Positions 14,763 through 23,456 of a stretch of DNA of 64,000 bases are shown in pieces. The notes beneath the pieces were generated by a model. The model was given only the letters and a program-made list of their open reading frames with translations, did not search any database and was not told the origin of the DNA. Position 1 is the first letter of the stretch. The number at the start of each line of letters is the position of its first letter. A program made the translations under genes and the position numbers. Source of the DNA: an uncultured Bacteroidia bacterium (lineage in GTDB: Bacteria; Bacteroidota; Bacteroidia; Bacteroidales; UBA932); assembly GCA_902762655.1 (NCBI GenBank), contig CACWOZ010000007.1:1-64000 (forward strand), given 5' to 3'.

Positions 14763-15809
14763 ATGAAGTGGTTACAAAAGATAATTGCCCTGTGCTTCCT
14801 GTTTGCAGCTGGGAGCGCGAGTCTGTACGCTTCATCGGAGAATCTGAATCTGCGGTTCCGTTTTGGTAAGAGCGAGACGGATGTCAGTGCTCTGGAGAAT
14901 ATCCTTACCGGAGAAAAGGCTTCGCAGATTAAGACCATCGTCATTAAAGGATTCTCTTCTCCGGACGGTCCATACTGGGTCAACAAGGACCTGGCGGAAA
15001 AACGCGCTACCTATATATATAATAAGGTAAGGGAACTCTGTCCGGATCTGGATGCTGATGCCGTCCGCGTGGAGACGGTCGCCGAAGATTGGAGCGGGGT
15101 TGCCGCCTGGCTTCGCAGAAGTAACAAACCTTATAAAGAGGAGGCCATTAAGATTGTGACCGAGGGGGAGAAAAACAGCAGGGAGGAAAAATTACAGGAC
15201 CTTTGGGCCGGTGAGGCCTGGGATGATTTGATGCATTCGGCATTCCCGGCGCTCCGCTGCGTGAAAGTTTCGATAGAATACGCCGCACCTAAAGTATCGC
15301 TTGAGGTTCCGGCGGGGGACGGTGCCCAGATTGCTTCGACTGACAGTAATTCTGTGAGAATCCTGTTCCCATCGGGAATCCGTTATGTCCAGCCGGAATA
15401 TGCTGGGAATTCCGCTCAGTTGCAGTTATTGAGGAATCTTGTGGCGGGTGGTAAGTCGCTGAGAATAGAATCTTATGCTTCGCCTGAAGGGGATCCGGTG
15501 TGCAATGCTGCTCTTGCGGAGAACAGGGCGAAGTGTGCCAAGAAGTGGATATCTGAGAATCTTGGTATTCCCGAGGACAGGATAAGTGTGGTTTCTTCCG
15601 GTGAAGACTGGGGCGGACTGCTTCGCGAAGTCCGCGAAAATTATAGTGGAGATAACCGTGATGTGGTAGTGGATATTCTAAGTAATGAGGGCCTGTCCAA
15701 TTCTTCTAAGAAGGCTTCTATCCGCGACCTCGACGGTAATGTGACCTGGAGGAATCTGGTGCTCCAGCTTATGCCAGCCCTCCGTGCTGTGACAATTACT
15801 GTCGAATAA
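14763..15809 (+). CDS. Exported protein with two OmpA-like repeats, fimbrial-locus type
   Basis: A 348-residue protein with a signal peptide at 1-23 (KWLQKIIALCFLFAAGSASLYAS). Two similar modules follow, about 25-175 and about 195-348. Each has a strand-rich start, an FSSPDG or YASPEG turn, a helix with EKRATY or ENRAKCAKKW, a GxxW segment and a closing LP/MPALR strand. The same module occurs twice in the DUF3575 protein at 19055, so this looks like a shorter paralogue lacking the DUF3575 end. OmpA-like folds usually bind peptidoglycan, so an anchor for the fimbrial apparatus is possible but unproven. The ATG lies three bases after tRNA-Pro and is the only start giving an intact signal peptide. 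Confidence 0.75.
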   Translation: MKWLQKIIALCFLFAAGSASLYASSENLNLRFRFGKSETDVSALENILTGEKASQIKTIVIKGFSSPDGPYWVNKDLAEKRATYIYNKVRELCPDLDADAVRVETVAEDWSGVAAWLRRSNKPYKEEAIKIVTEGEKNSREEKLQDLWAGEAWDDLMHSAFPALRCVKVSIEYAAPKVSLEVPAGDGAQIASTDSNSVRILFPSGIRYVQPEYAGNSAQLQLLRNLVAGGKSLRIESYASPEGDPVCNAALAENRAKCAKKWISENLGIPEDRISVVSSGEDWGGLLREVRENYSGDNRDVVVDILSNEGLSNSSKKASIRDLDGNVTWRNLVLQLMPALRAVTITVE

Positions 15810-15812
15810 AAA

Positions 15813-15840
15813 ATAGGCCACAGGAACCCCCGTGGCCTAT
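15813..15840. terminator. Two-way terminator between convergent genes
   Basis: Perfect 9-base arms ATAGGCCAC (15813-15821) and GTGGCCTAT (15832-15840) with a 10-base loop. An A-run on the left serves the minus-strand gene, and TATGTTT follows on the right. It lies between the OmpA-like gene and the receiver gene. Confidence 0.8.
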
Positions 15841-15858
15841 ATGTTTCAAAAACCAATG

Positions 15859-16242
15859 TTACAAAAGCTGTAATTGCGTTGCCACGCAGTTGATTAGTTT
15901 TTCCATTATTATCGGCTTTGTAATGAAGTCATTCGCTCCCATCTGGTAACCTCGGACTATATCGTCCGTAGAGTTCAGTGCGGATAAGATTACTATACGG
16001 ATTCCGCTTGTATCGGGATTCTCTCTAACCCTGCGCAAAACTTCAAAACCATCAATCCCCGGCATCATAAGATCCAGCAGAATCAGATCTGGTTTCTCCT
16101 TGTTTATTTCTTCGAGTGCGGTCTGTCCATTTGCTGCTTTTCTTATGCGGAATTTGAATTTTGCCAGCATTTTTTCTACGAGAAGCAGGTTAAGCGGCAC
16201 GTCATCTACTGCCAAGACGTTGTAATTCGAGAAATCTATCAT
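15859..16242 (-). CDS. Stand-alone receiver (CheY-like) response regulator
   Basis: A 127-residue receiver domain with no output domain. The acidic pair is D13-D14, the phosphorylation site D57 in LILLDLMMPGIDG, the switch Ser in VILSALN (84-90), and the conserved Lys K109 in ITKPIIM. It is the last gene of a minus-strand operon behind the membrane AraC regulator, seven bases after that gene's stop. A close paralogue lies at 38615 on the far side of the fimbrial locus; both share FKFRxR, LDLMMPGIDGFEV and KPIIMEKL. It probably relays a phosphate signal to fimbrial control. Confidence 0.88.
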   Translation of the reverse strand: MIDFSNYNVLAVDDVPLNLLLVEKMLAKFKFRIRKAANGQTALEEINKEKPDLILLDLMMPGIDGFEVLRRVRENPDTSGIRIVILSALNSTDDIVRGYQMGANDFITKPIIMEKLINCVATQLQLL

Positions 16243-16249
16243 TATTACT

Positions 16250-17536
16250 CTACTGATTATTCCTTTGTACTGATGCTATCCACACTTTAGGCGTCATTCC
16301 TGTTACCTTCTTGAATGTAGTATTGAATGAGGATGCGCTGAGGAATCCGCATTCGGCTGCTATCTCTTCCTGTTTCGCATTGTGATGGGTGAGGATATAT
16401 TGTTCAGCATAGTCAACTCTTAGAGTATTAATTAGTTCCGGGAAGCCCAGATTGTATGTGTTGTTGACCATCTTGGACACATAAGTCTTATTTGAGTCAA
16501 GACGATCCGCAACTTCATCCAGTGTCAGGCGAGGGTGTAGGAATAGGCGCTCGTCCATCATAAGATGCTGGAATCTGCCTATCAGGCTGTCTTCTTCCCA
16601 CGAATTAGATACAGCGGCAAATATTTTATTGGCTTGTATTTTCTGTTTTTCGGCCGAGTTTACTCCAGACCTCCACTGTTCAATATGCAGGTTCTCTCCG
16701 ATCTTTTCCTGAATGTGCTTCAGGGCCTCTTCTTCTGCATCGTCCAGAAGGTCTTCCATCATTTTCTCGATTACTTCTGCCTTGTTTGTGCTATTGTAAT
16801 TGTAGCGGAGCATGTAACGGAAATCCTCCCATGACACAATAGTTTGCACGCCGAACAGGGCGTTCAGTCCGAATATATAAAGAGTGGTAAATATAATTGC
16901 TGCAGAGACGATTGCTATCCAGGGCTGCATTGTGTAGAGATTATCTGAAAGGATGATCCGGAGGACCATTATTCCCAAAGGTATGATAATCACATCAATC
17001 TGAAGGCGGGTCAGGCTGATCGGCTTTTGCTTGAATATGAATGAAAAGATGCTGCCAGGCAGGACTTTGCTGAAGCTCAAGGTCATGATTATAAAAATGA
17101 GGAAAAATATTATTTCCACTGCTAGGACACCATGGAAAATGGGCCCTACAATGATGTTGAATACGTTATTTACTCTCTCTTCGAAGTTAAGGAAATAAAG
17201 CAGAATTCCTCCCGTAAATAATACGGTAGGAATCAGAATCCACATATATGACAACGGATGTTTTCGCTTATTATGCATCAACTTTTGCAGATACATTACT
17301 ATAAGTGGAATAATGCTCGGCCCCGCAAATAGCGAGGCAATCAACGAACCCGTATCCAAGGCACTACCTCTTGGTTGAGTGGCATGGCATGCATCTGCAA
17401 ACAAATATATGCCGCACATCAGGCATAGACAGATAAACTCCGGGAAAGTCTCCGTCTTGGATGCCATGAGCATGTGGATTACCATCCAGAATATGCAGGT
17501 GGTAACAGGAATAAATATAAACAGAGTGTATGCCAT
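16250..17536 (-). CDS. Membrane-bound AraC-type transcription regulator
   Basis: A 428-residue protein. The first 230 or so residues hold six to seven hydrophobic helices (for example FIFIPVTTCIFWMVIHMLM, WILIPTVLFTGGILLYFL, IVSAAIIFTTLYIFGLNALF). A charged linker follows, then an AraC HTH at about 325-425. The first HTH contains LTLDEVADRLDSNKTYVSKMV; the second has EEIAAECGFLSASSFNTTFKKVTGMTP. Such membrane AraC proteins are common in Bacteroidota and sense envelope cues. Its ATG overlaps the stop of the fimbrillin-like lipoprotein gene by one base (TGATG form) and the receiver gene follows, so the three form an operon that probably controls the fimbrial genes. Confidence 0.85.
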   Translation of the reverse strand: MAYTLFIFIPVTTCIFWMVIHMLMASKTETFPEFICLCLMCGIYLFADACHATQPRGSALDTGSLIASLFAGPSIIPLIVMYLQKLMHNKRKHPLSYMWILIPTVLFTGGILLYFLNFEERVNNVFNIIVGPIFHGVLAVEIIFFLIFIIMTLSFSKVLPGSIFSFIFKQKPISLTRLQIDVIIIPLGIMVLRIILSDNLYTMQPWIAIVSAAIIFTTLYIFGLNALFGVQTIVSWEDFRYMLRYNYNSTNKAEVIEKMMEDLLDDAEEEALKHIQEKIGENLHIEQWRSGVNSAEKQKIQANKIFAAVSNSWEEDSLIGRFQHLMMDERLFLHPRLTLDEVADRLDSNKTYVSKMVNNTYNLGFPELINTLRVDYAEQYILTHHNAKQEEIAAECGFLSASSFNTTFKKVTGMTPKVWIASVQRNNQ

Positions 17537-18624
17537 CAGAAGTCGTCGTTATTTTCGTAAATGCTTGTTTCCCAGTCGCTTACGCTTGCAGAGAAGGAAA
17601 TCTCCTTATAGATTTTGCTAAGATCCAGACCCAGGTGGAAGGTGTATTGCTTGCCATATACGAAGGTGTTGTCCGGCAGAAGGCCGTACAGCATGTATTT
17701 GGCCACCTGGTTAGTTAGAGCACTGTAAGTAAATCCGCCTATTTCAAAGGCCTCTACATCATAAATAACTTCTACGCATTGTTTCCCAATCTCGATTTCG
17801 TCAGGTATGGAGTAATAGCGGTGACTGTCAGCCATTCTGTCAACGAGAGCGTCATATCCGATGAATTTCTCGTTTTCCATACCTACGCCGAGAACTGCGT
17901 CGCCTTCAAATATCACGACAGGGCGATAGAATGCCTGGCGATGCCAGGTGCCGGTATTGTTCAGCACGTCATTGACGAATACTCCGGCCTGGGCGACGTT
18001 GGTGGCCGTGACTTTGCGTATATGAATCAGTCCCTGGAGTTGCTTATCTGGAGTAATATCACAGATTTTGTAACCTATGTCGTTAGTGATGTGTTGAAAC
18101 ACTAACGGAATCATATTCAATTGGTTAATGGCTTTCTCTACTGTTTTTGAAACCAAAGGGCCGGCCTCGGTCTCATTAACGGAGTAAGGAATGGAGTAAT
18201 TCTCGAGACCGTCGCTGTAATTGACAGATTCCACGTGGGGATAGTAGGCACTGAAGCTTATTTTATTGGACGCGGACCAGAGATAATTGTCGAACATTCC
18301 GCTGTATCCGGTACCGTCGCTGTTTACAGAAGCATTGTCCAGCACTAGTTGGCCGTTTTCGTAGTCTATTCCGATAAGGCCGAATGGAATGCCAGAATTC
18401 ATTGTGGCGATTTTGTCGGCATCATCGAAAGCTGCTTTCGTCATGATGCCGGAACGGGCTTTATCGACCACTTTCCCTTCACGCGTTACCATGATGTCGA
18501 AGTCCATCTTCGATTTATTGCTGATTTGTGCCTCAGGAGAGGGGATATCGTCGATTTTGGAGCAAGAAGACAGCAGGGTGAGTGCCGTCACCCCGTATAC
18601 CGCTATGGACTTGATTCTATTCAT
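17536..18624 (-). CDS. Fimbrillin-family lipoprotein (FimA/Mfa1-like)
   Basis: A 362-residue lipoprotein with lipobox LLSSC (C21). The order of features is that of type V pilus subunits: a short N-terminal pro-region, a T-K63-A site, a FSAYYP strand, VFQHITNDIGYKI in the place of the FxHxL core motif, and a closing strand SFSASVSDWE. It differs strongly in sequence from the six fimbrillins on the plus strand. It heads the operon with the AraC regulator and receiver, so it may be a sensor-linked or anchor subunit rather than a bulk pilin. A TATATTTG box (18669-18662) precedes it. Confidence 0.75.
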   Translation of the reverse strand: MNRIKSIAVYGVTALTLLSSCSKIDDIPSPEAQISNKSKMDFDIMVTREGKVVDKARSGIMTKAAFDDADKIATMNSGIPFGLIGIDYENGQLVLDNASVNSDGTGYSGMFDNYLWSASNKISFSAYYPHVESVNYSDGLENYSIPYSVNETEAGPLVSKTVEKAINQLNMIPLVFQHITNDIGYKICDITPDKQLQGLIHIRKVTATNVAQAGVFVNDVLNNTGTWHRQAFYRPVVIFEGDAVLGVGMENEKFIGYDALVDRMADSHRYYSIPDEIEIGKQCVEVIYDVEAFEIGGFTYSALTNQVAKYMLYGLLPDNTFVYGKQYTFHLGLDLSKIYKEISFSASVSDWETSIYENNDDF

Positions 18625-18661
18625 GGTTCTTGTGCTGATATATAAATCACTATGTCTGATG

Positions 18662-18669
18662 CAAATATA
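18662..18669 (-). promoter_or_regulatory. -7 box of the minus-strand fimbrial operon
   Basis: TATATTTG on the minus strand, 37 bases before the ATG at 18624; an exact TAnnTTTG match. Confidence 0.65.
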
Positions 18670-18853
18670 GATAAATTTTTCATGAATCCAAAATTATTTT
18701 GAGAAAAAGTTGTATTTATTTTCAAAAAGCGTAGTTTTTTCCTAAGATGCTGTTAGTGAGGACTTTCATCTTTGTTACCATTGTTTGACTCTAAACAAAG
18801 CCGACCATGGCCTCTTTATTATATTATATATAAGGTATAATTAGTATTTTTTA

Positions 18854-18864
18854 GGGGGGGGGGG
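18854..18864. repeat. Homopolymer tract of 11 G in the fimbrial control region
   Basis: An uninterrupted run of eleven G sits in a 430-base AT-rich gap (18625-19054) between two divergent fimbrial operons. It lies 73 bases before the plus-strand -7 box and 185 bases from the minus-strand one. Runs of this length slip during replication and are a known basis of phase variation. Apart from the two promoters, the tract and a 105-base leader before 19055, I see nothing else in the gap. A 74-codon frame on the minus strand (19043-18819) reads through the tract but is not a credible gene. Confidence 0.85.
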
Positions 18865-18936
18865 TATTTATTTATGAAATCAAAATAATTTTTGAAAAAA
18901 TTTTGAAAAATTGTTGGAAGATAAATTATTTTGATA

Positions 18937-18944
18937 TATCTTTG
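18937..18944 (+). promoter_or_regulatory. Promoter of the main fimbrial operon
   Basis: TATCTTTG at 18937-18944, an exact TAnnTTTG match, with TTGTTGG at about 18911-18917 at the right distance for a -33 element. Transcription would start near 18950 and leave a leader of about 105 bases before the ATG at 19055. Confidence 0.7.
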
Positions 18945-19054
18945 TGCCCGGAAACGATGAAAGCATAGTGTATACCTCTTTGGCTGAACTGTGTATTTTA
19001 AAAATTTCCATTGTTTAAGCAACGCAGAATGCATTAGTCGCATCTAAGACAGGT

Positions 19055-21037
19055 ATGATCGAAATGATGAACATCATCAACAACGCTTCAAGGACGGCTC
19101 TCAGAGTTGTCTTCTCAGCCGTCCTGATGTTCATCGCTTCTTTTTTTATACGCGCGCAGGAGTCCACGATGCGAGTATATTATAAGTTCGACAATGCAAC
19201 CGTATATACCGACTACCTCTCCAACCCTGAGGTGTTCGCACAGCTTGACGCTGTTGTTTCCGGGGCTGCTTCCGAGGGCTTCGAGATTGTGACCTTCTCA
19301 TCTCCCGAAGGTAATTTCGATTACAACTACCGCCTTGCTCAGCGCCGTGCCGAATCCCTGCGCAACTGGGTTTACGCAAAGTATCCTCAGTTGAATGGAA
19401 AGGTCAGCATCTCTCCCAATGCCGAGTCCTGGGTAGATCTCCGTTCCAAGGTCGAGTCTGACAGCCGTCTCTCGGAGGAAGTCCGCAGCAAGTTTCTCGT
19501 AATTATCGATTCTGATAAGGCCGCCGATGCGAAGGAGTCTGCCCTCAAGGCTTTGCCTGAGTATCGCGCGATGTATTCAAACTACTTCCGCACACTCCGT
19601 TTTGCAGAGATTCGTCTCGCTGCAGCAGGCATCAATGCCGGTGAAAATGTCGTATCCGGCAGTGATAATGCAGCGCCTTCCGCTACCGGATCTGCCTTCG
19701 GTTCAACCGGCACCGCCGCATCTTCTGTCGCTGTAAGCAACAGCCCTCGCGCGGACGTTATTTTTGCACTTCGTTCCGCTGAAATCGATCAGAATTCCTA
19801 TAGCAACCGTGCCGTCCTTGCTGCTGTCGCTTCGATGCTCGAAGGCAAGAGCGCTGAGGATGTCGCTGCTATAAATATAGTATCTTCCGCATCTCCTGAA
19901 GGTCCTGTGGCCATCAACAACCGCTACTCCGTTCTGCGTGGCCAGGCCCTTCGCGATTATATAGTATCCGCATATCCTGAACTTGCAGGAAAAATTTCAG
20001 TACGCTCTGCCGGTGAAGCCTGGGACGATCTCAAGTCCGCTGTAGAAAGCGATCCTTCTCTCTCTGAGGCATCCCGCAGCAAATTACTCTCCATCATCGT
20101 TTCCGACGCTGAGGCCGATGCCAAGGAGGCGAAGTTGCGTGCACTTCCCGAGTGGAAGCACCTCTTCGAAGATGTTTTCCCGTCACTCCGTTATGCTCGT
20201 ATCAATGTAAGCATGAATGAAGCGCCGGCAGACAATACTGACATTCCTGCAATCGCCGGTCAGGGTGAAATCAGCATCGAGGACGAGGTTCTCCCAGTCA
20301 AGGATTCCACCCTGCACCTGAGCGATTCCACTATAACAGTGCCTGCAGTTACACCCGTGGCAGCTCCTGCTGACACAACTCAAACTGCTCCTGCTGATAC
20401 AGTTACAACTGCAACCGAACCAATGCAGGAAGTCGCTCCCGTACAGGAGCCCGCTCCCTATGTGGACAACACCCGTCCCATCTTCGCAGCATCTACCAAC
20501 CTTGTATATGACTTTGGCGGACTCATCCGTCCTCTTTCCTGGACTCCCAACTTCGCCCTGGAACTTCCCATCGGGCAGAAATGGAGCGTTTACGGCGAGT
20601 ACGCCTTCCCTTGGTGGGTGACCGGCGCCAACGACCAGGCATGGCAGATCCTCAAGTGGGACATCGGCGCCCGCCGCTGGCTTTCCCGCCACAACAAGTA
20701 CGACCGCATGGACGTCCTCCGCGGACATTTCATCGGCATCGACCTCGGTGCAGGTTACTACGACATCGAACCCAGGCATACTGGCTACCAGGGCGAGTTC
20801 CAGACCGTATCTCTCGAATATGGATACGCGTTCAGGCTCAGCCGCGCATGGAGACTCGACCTCTTCGGCGGTCTCGGCTGGCTGGGTACCCACTACCGCT
20901 ATTACGAAGGCGACTCCACCGACGAGCACCTTCTCTACAGGCATCACGGCAAGATGGACTGGTTCGGTCCCGTGAAGGCCGGTATCAGCATCAAGTACAT
21001 TTTCCACAAATCTGAAGAAGGGAGGAACGGACGATGA
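19055..21037 (+). CDS. DUF3575 outer-membrane protein with two OmpA-like repeats
   Basis: A 660-residue exported protein. The signal segment is about 14-35 (TALRVVFSAVLMFIASFFIRAQ). Two related modules lie at about 38-190 and 235-390; each has a (F)SSPEG or SASPEG turn, a helix with RRAESLRNW or RGQALRDY, an ESW or EAW segment with DL, and ALPEYR or ALPEWK before a closing strand. A Pro/Thr/Ala-rich linker (about 405-470) leads to the DUF3575 domain (about 480-655; ASTNLVYDFGG, YAFPWW, GIDLGAGYYDIEP, PVKAGISIKYIF), a predicted barrel. DUF3575 proteins are regular members of Bacteroidales fimbrial loci and are thought to serve in anchoring or export. It begins the main fimbrial operon and overlaps the next gene by four bases. 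Confidence 0.82.
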   Translation: MIEMMNIINNASRTALRVVFSAVLMFIASFFIRAQESTMRVYYKFDNATVYTDYLSNPEVFAQLDAVVSGAASEGFEIVTFSSPEGNFDYNYRLAQRRAESLRNWVYAKYPQLNGKVSISPNAESWVDLRSKVESDSRLSEEVRSKFLVIIDSDKAADAKESALKALPEYRAMYSNYFRTLRFAEIRLAAAGINAGENVVSGSDNAAPSATGSAFGSTGTAASSVAVSNSPRADVIFALRSAEIDQNSYSNRAVLAAVASMLEGKSAEDVAAINIVSSASPEGPVAINNRYSVLRGQALRDYIVSAYPELAGKISVRSAGEAWDDLKSAVESDPSLSEASRSKLLSIIVSDAEADAKEAKLRALPEWKHLFEDVFPSLRYARINVSMNEAPADNTDIPAIAGQGEISIEDEVLPVKDSTLHLSDSTITVPAVTPVAAPADTTQTAPADTVTTATEPMQEVAPVQEPAPYVDNTRPIFAASTNLVYDFGGLIRPLSWTPNFALELPIGQKWSVYGEYAFPWWVTGANDQAWQILKWDIGARRWLSRHNKYDRMDVLRGHFIGIDLGAGYYDIEPRHTGYQGEFQTVSLEYGYAFRLSRAWRLDLFGGLGWLGTHYRYYEGDSTDEHLLYRHHGKMDWFGPVKAGISIKYIFHKSEEGRNGR

Positions 21038-22152
21038 GAAAGAAACTGTGGATATTGATTCTTGCTGCCCTGACGCTGCTTGTAGGTTGCGAACGCCGTC
21101 CGCTCGAAGCCATCTACCGCTCTACCGTGCGCGTTATCGTCAAGTGCATCTGGCAAGTATCCGCCTATCCCGAGGGAATGAGGCCCAGCGGTGTGACAAT
21201 GTACTTCTTCCGCAACGGAGAGTACTACACCACCGTCACCACCGCTAATGTCGACTCCTGCGAGGTCCAGCTCCCCGAGGGCAGCTACAAGATGTACATG
21301 ATCACCCAGAGCCCCGAAGAGTACTGGAGAATGGAATTCGACCATATGACGTCCTTCCACGATGCCTCTACCACCCTGCGTCCCACCAGCGCCACCTGGG
21401 CCACCCGTGACGGTGTAGAGCCGGTAGTGGAGAATCCTGAGGTGCTCTGTGCAGGCGTTTCGGATGAATTCGAGATCACTGTCAAGCAGACCGAGGACTA
21501 CCAGTACTATTATACGAACCTCAAGAAGATGAAGGCTGCCGCCGGAATGGACACAAAAGCAGGCAGTGCCAGCATATACGACGAGATCACCTACTACGAA
21601 GAAAAGGTCGAGTACTACACCATCACCATCCCGGTATATCCCGAGAACATCGTGAGCCAGATGTACGTGACTATTTACTCCGACAATGCAGATATGCTCA
21701 AGAGCGTGCGCGCATCCACCAGCGGTATGGCACGCACCTTCGAACTTACGCAGAATACAACCGCCGGCGATGAGGCAATACAGATCATCAATGAATGGAA
21801 ACTGTACATGGACGATGAAGCCAACTATATAGGTCATATCGACGGACTCATCACGACCTTCGGTCTCCCGAATGGTGAGCACCCCAGCGCTCTGCGCGAC
21901 TCTACCCTTAACGTGAGTGCCCTGCTTATAGATGACAAGACCGTTGAGAACTATGTGTTCAACACTGGTGACAAGATACAACTACTGCCTGCAAATCCTG
22001 GATACAGGGGCATGTACCGCCTGATCTTCGGAAGCGTGGCGAACCCGGCAATCCACCCGCCCCGCGTGGAACCGGAAGATGGAAAGAAGAGTGGCATGGA
22101 TGCCACGGTGAGCGATTGGGAAGAAGGGGAGACGGTCGAAATACCGATGTAA
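21034..22152 (+). CDS. DUF5119 lipoprotein of the fimbrial operon
   Basis: A 372-residue lipoprotein with lipobox LLVGC (C19) followed by ERRPLE, the usual opening of DUF5119 proteins. The body is beta-rich (VRVIVKCIWQVS, GVTMYFFRNGEYYTTVTTANVDSCEVQLPEGSY) and resembles FimB/Mfa2-type anchor proteins, which attach the pilus to the outer membrane and limit its length. That role is inferred from family context. An internal DTKAG sequence (about 170) echoes the T-K-A site of the fimbrillins. Its ATG overlaps the DUF3575 stop (ATGA). Confidence 0.75.
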   Translation: MRKKLWILILAALTLLVGCERRPLEAIYRSTVRVIVKCIWQVSAYPEGMRPSGVTMYFFRNGEYYTTVTTANVDSCEVQLPEGSYKMYMITQSPEEYWRMEFDHMTSFHDASTTLRPTSATWATRDGVEPVVENPEVLCAGVSDEFEITVKQTEDYQYYYTNLKKMKAAAGMDTKAGSASIYDEITYYEEKVEYYTITIPVYPENIVSQMYVTIYSDNADMLKSVRASTSGMARTFELTQNTTAGDEAIQIINEWKLYMDDEANYIGHIDGLITTFGLPNGEHPSALRDSTLNVSALLIDDKTVENYVFNTGDKIQLLPANPGYRGMYRLIFGSVANPAIHPPRVEPEDGKKSGMDATVSDWEEGETVEIPM

Positions 22153-22202
22153 CAAAATTAAATGTAACAAAATTGATAATAAATAAAACACAAAAAAGCA
22201 TT

Positions 22203-23372
22203 ATGAAAAAGTTTTTCACCCTTGCTGCAGTTGCAGCCCTTGTCCTCAGCGCATGCGCTAAGGTTGAGACTGTAAAGGTTGGTTCCGAAGACGTTCCCGT
22301 CGTATTCGGCGCCTATTCCGGAAGGAATGCCAACATCACTACCAAGGCCGCTCCTATCGCAAATGTTGCAAACCTTGCCTCCGCCGGTGGTTTCGGTGTA
22401 TTCGCTTACTATACTGGAAACACTGCTTATGCATCTGCGGATGTTGAAGCTAACTTTATGTGGAACCAGAATGTGACTTCGACGGATTCCGGCGCAAGTT
22501 GGACCTATTCACCTGTCAAGTACTGGCCCAATAACGACAGCAATACCACCAACGGTTCGGCAACCTGGACCGACAAGGTTTCTTTCTTCGCTTACGCTCC
22601 CTTTACGGCAGTAACCAGTGCCAACAAGACAACCGGCAGTACCGGCGCAACAGTTGGTATCACCAAGGTAACAGGTAATGCTACAACCATCACTACAGAG
22701 AATCCTACCATTACCTATGTTGTCGCAACGAACCCTGCACAGAGCATTGACTTCCTTTACAGTGACAGCGCCACTATCGACCTGCAGAAGCAGAGCGTGA
22801 CCGGAAAGGTTACCTTTGATTTCAAGCACGCCCTTACCCGTCTCGGTTTCACTGTCGAAGGTGTGTTTGATGAGACTTCCGCCGGTTCCAATGATGTTGA
22901 TTCCAACACCAAGATATTCATCAAGAGCCTTAGCGTGACCAAGGCCGGCGGTGTATCGACCGGTGGTACTTTTGACCTCAAGACGAAGGCTTGGACTCCC
23001 AGTGGCTCTTTCGCTCCTCTCGCAATCTCTGCTGCAAATGTCCCTGATGCACTCAAGACCGGAGCTGGTGTTACCACTACTGCTGTCAACCTCCTTAACG
23101 ATGGCGAGTACTTCATGCTTCTTCCCGATGCTGCTGCCGCCAACTACGAGATCAATATAGTTTATGACGTGGTTACCACAGATGCGTGGCTCAAGGAAGG
23201 CAATTCTACCATTACCAACAACATCACCAAGAAAGCCAGCATCAAACTCGAGCAGGGAAAGGCTTACACCATCGCTCTCCAGCTTGGTATGACCACAGTG
23301 AAACTTGCTGCAAGCGTTACTGACTGGACCGACGGTGCTGCAGATCCTATCTGGCTCCCTATCAATCAGTAA
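22203..23372 (+). CDS. Fimbrillin 1 (type V pilus subunit)
   Basis: A 389-residue lipoprotein: lipobox VLSAC (C18), then pro-region, T-K48-A49, GGFGVFAYYT, WTYSPVKYWP, VSFFAYAPF, the FKHALTRLGF core strand and a closing WTDGAADPIWLPINQ. These are standard landmarks of FimA/Mfa1-like subunits, which are exported as lipoproteins, cleaved near the K/R site and joined by strand exchange. Start chosen at 22203; the frame open from 22116 runs into the DUF5119 gene. The A-rich leader without Shine-Dalgarno is typical of strongly expressed genes here. Its first 50 bases are nearly identical to fimbrillin 2, showing tandem duplication. Confidence 0.85.
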   Translation: MKKFFTLAAVAALVLSACAKVETVKVGSEDVPVVFGAYSGRNANITTKAAPIANVANLASAGGFGVFAYYTGNTAYASADVEANFMWNQNVTSTDSGASWTYSPVKYWPNNDSNTTNGSATWTDKVSFFAYAPFTAVTSANKTTGSTGATVGITKVTGNATTITTENPTITYVVATNPAQSIDFLYSDSATIDLQKQSVTGKVTFDFKHALTRLGFTVEGVFDETSAGSNDVDSNTKIFIKSLSVTKAGGVSTGGTFDLKTKAWTPSGSFAPLAISAANVPDALKTGAGVTTTAVNLLNDGEYFMLLPDAAAANYEINIVYDVVTTDAWLKEGNSTITNNITKKASIKLEQGKAYTIALQLGMTTVKLAASVTDWTDGAADPIWLPINQ

Positions 23373-23381
23373 GATTTTTTG

Positions 23382-23411
23382 CCCCTCCGGGCCTGACCGC
23401 CCGGAAGGGTC
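23382..23411 (+). ncRNA. Intercistronic hairpin 1 with CTGACC loop
   Basis: Stem TCCGGGC (23386-23392) / GCCCGGA (23399-23405), extended below by CCC/GGG around a single C-A mismatch. The hexaloop is CTGACC, and the hairpin is followed by TCCC and an A-run. It lies between fimbrillins 1 and 2. The same loop and closing bases recur at 26099-26126 with a different lower stem, so the structure, not only the sequence, is kept. Confidence 0.65.
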
Positions 23412-23456
23412 CCAGAAAAAATGAAAATGATAACAAACAATTCAAAAATAAGCATT

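Noticed and set aside
18819-19043. 74-codon frame through the poly-G tract on the minus strand
   Set aside because: AT-rich, no start context, no recognisable protein, overlaps the fimbrial promoter.
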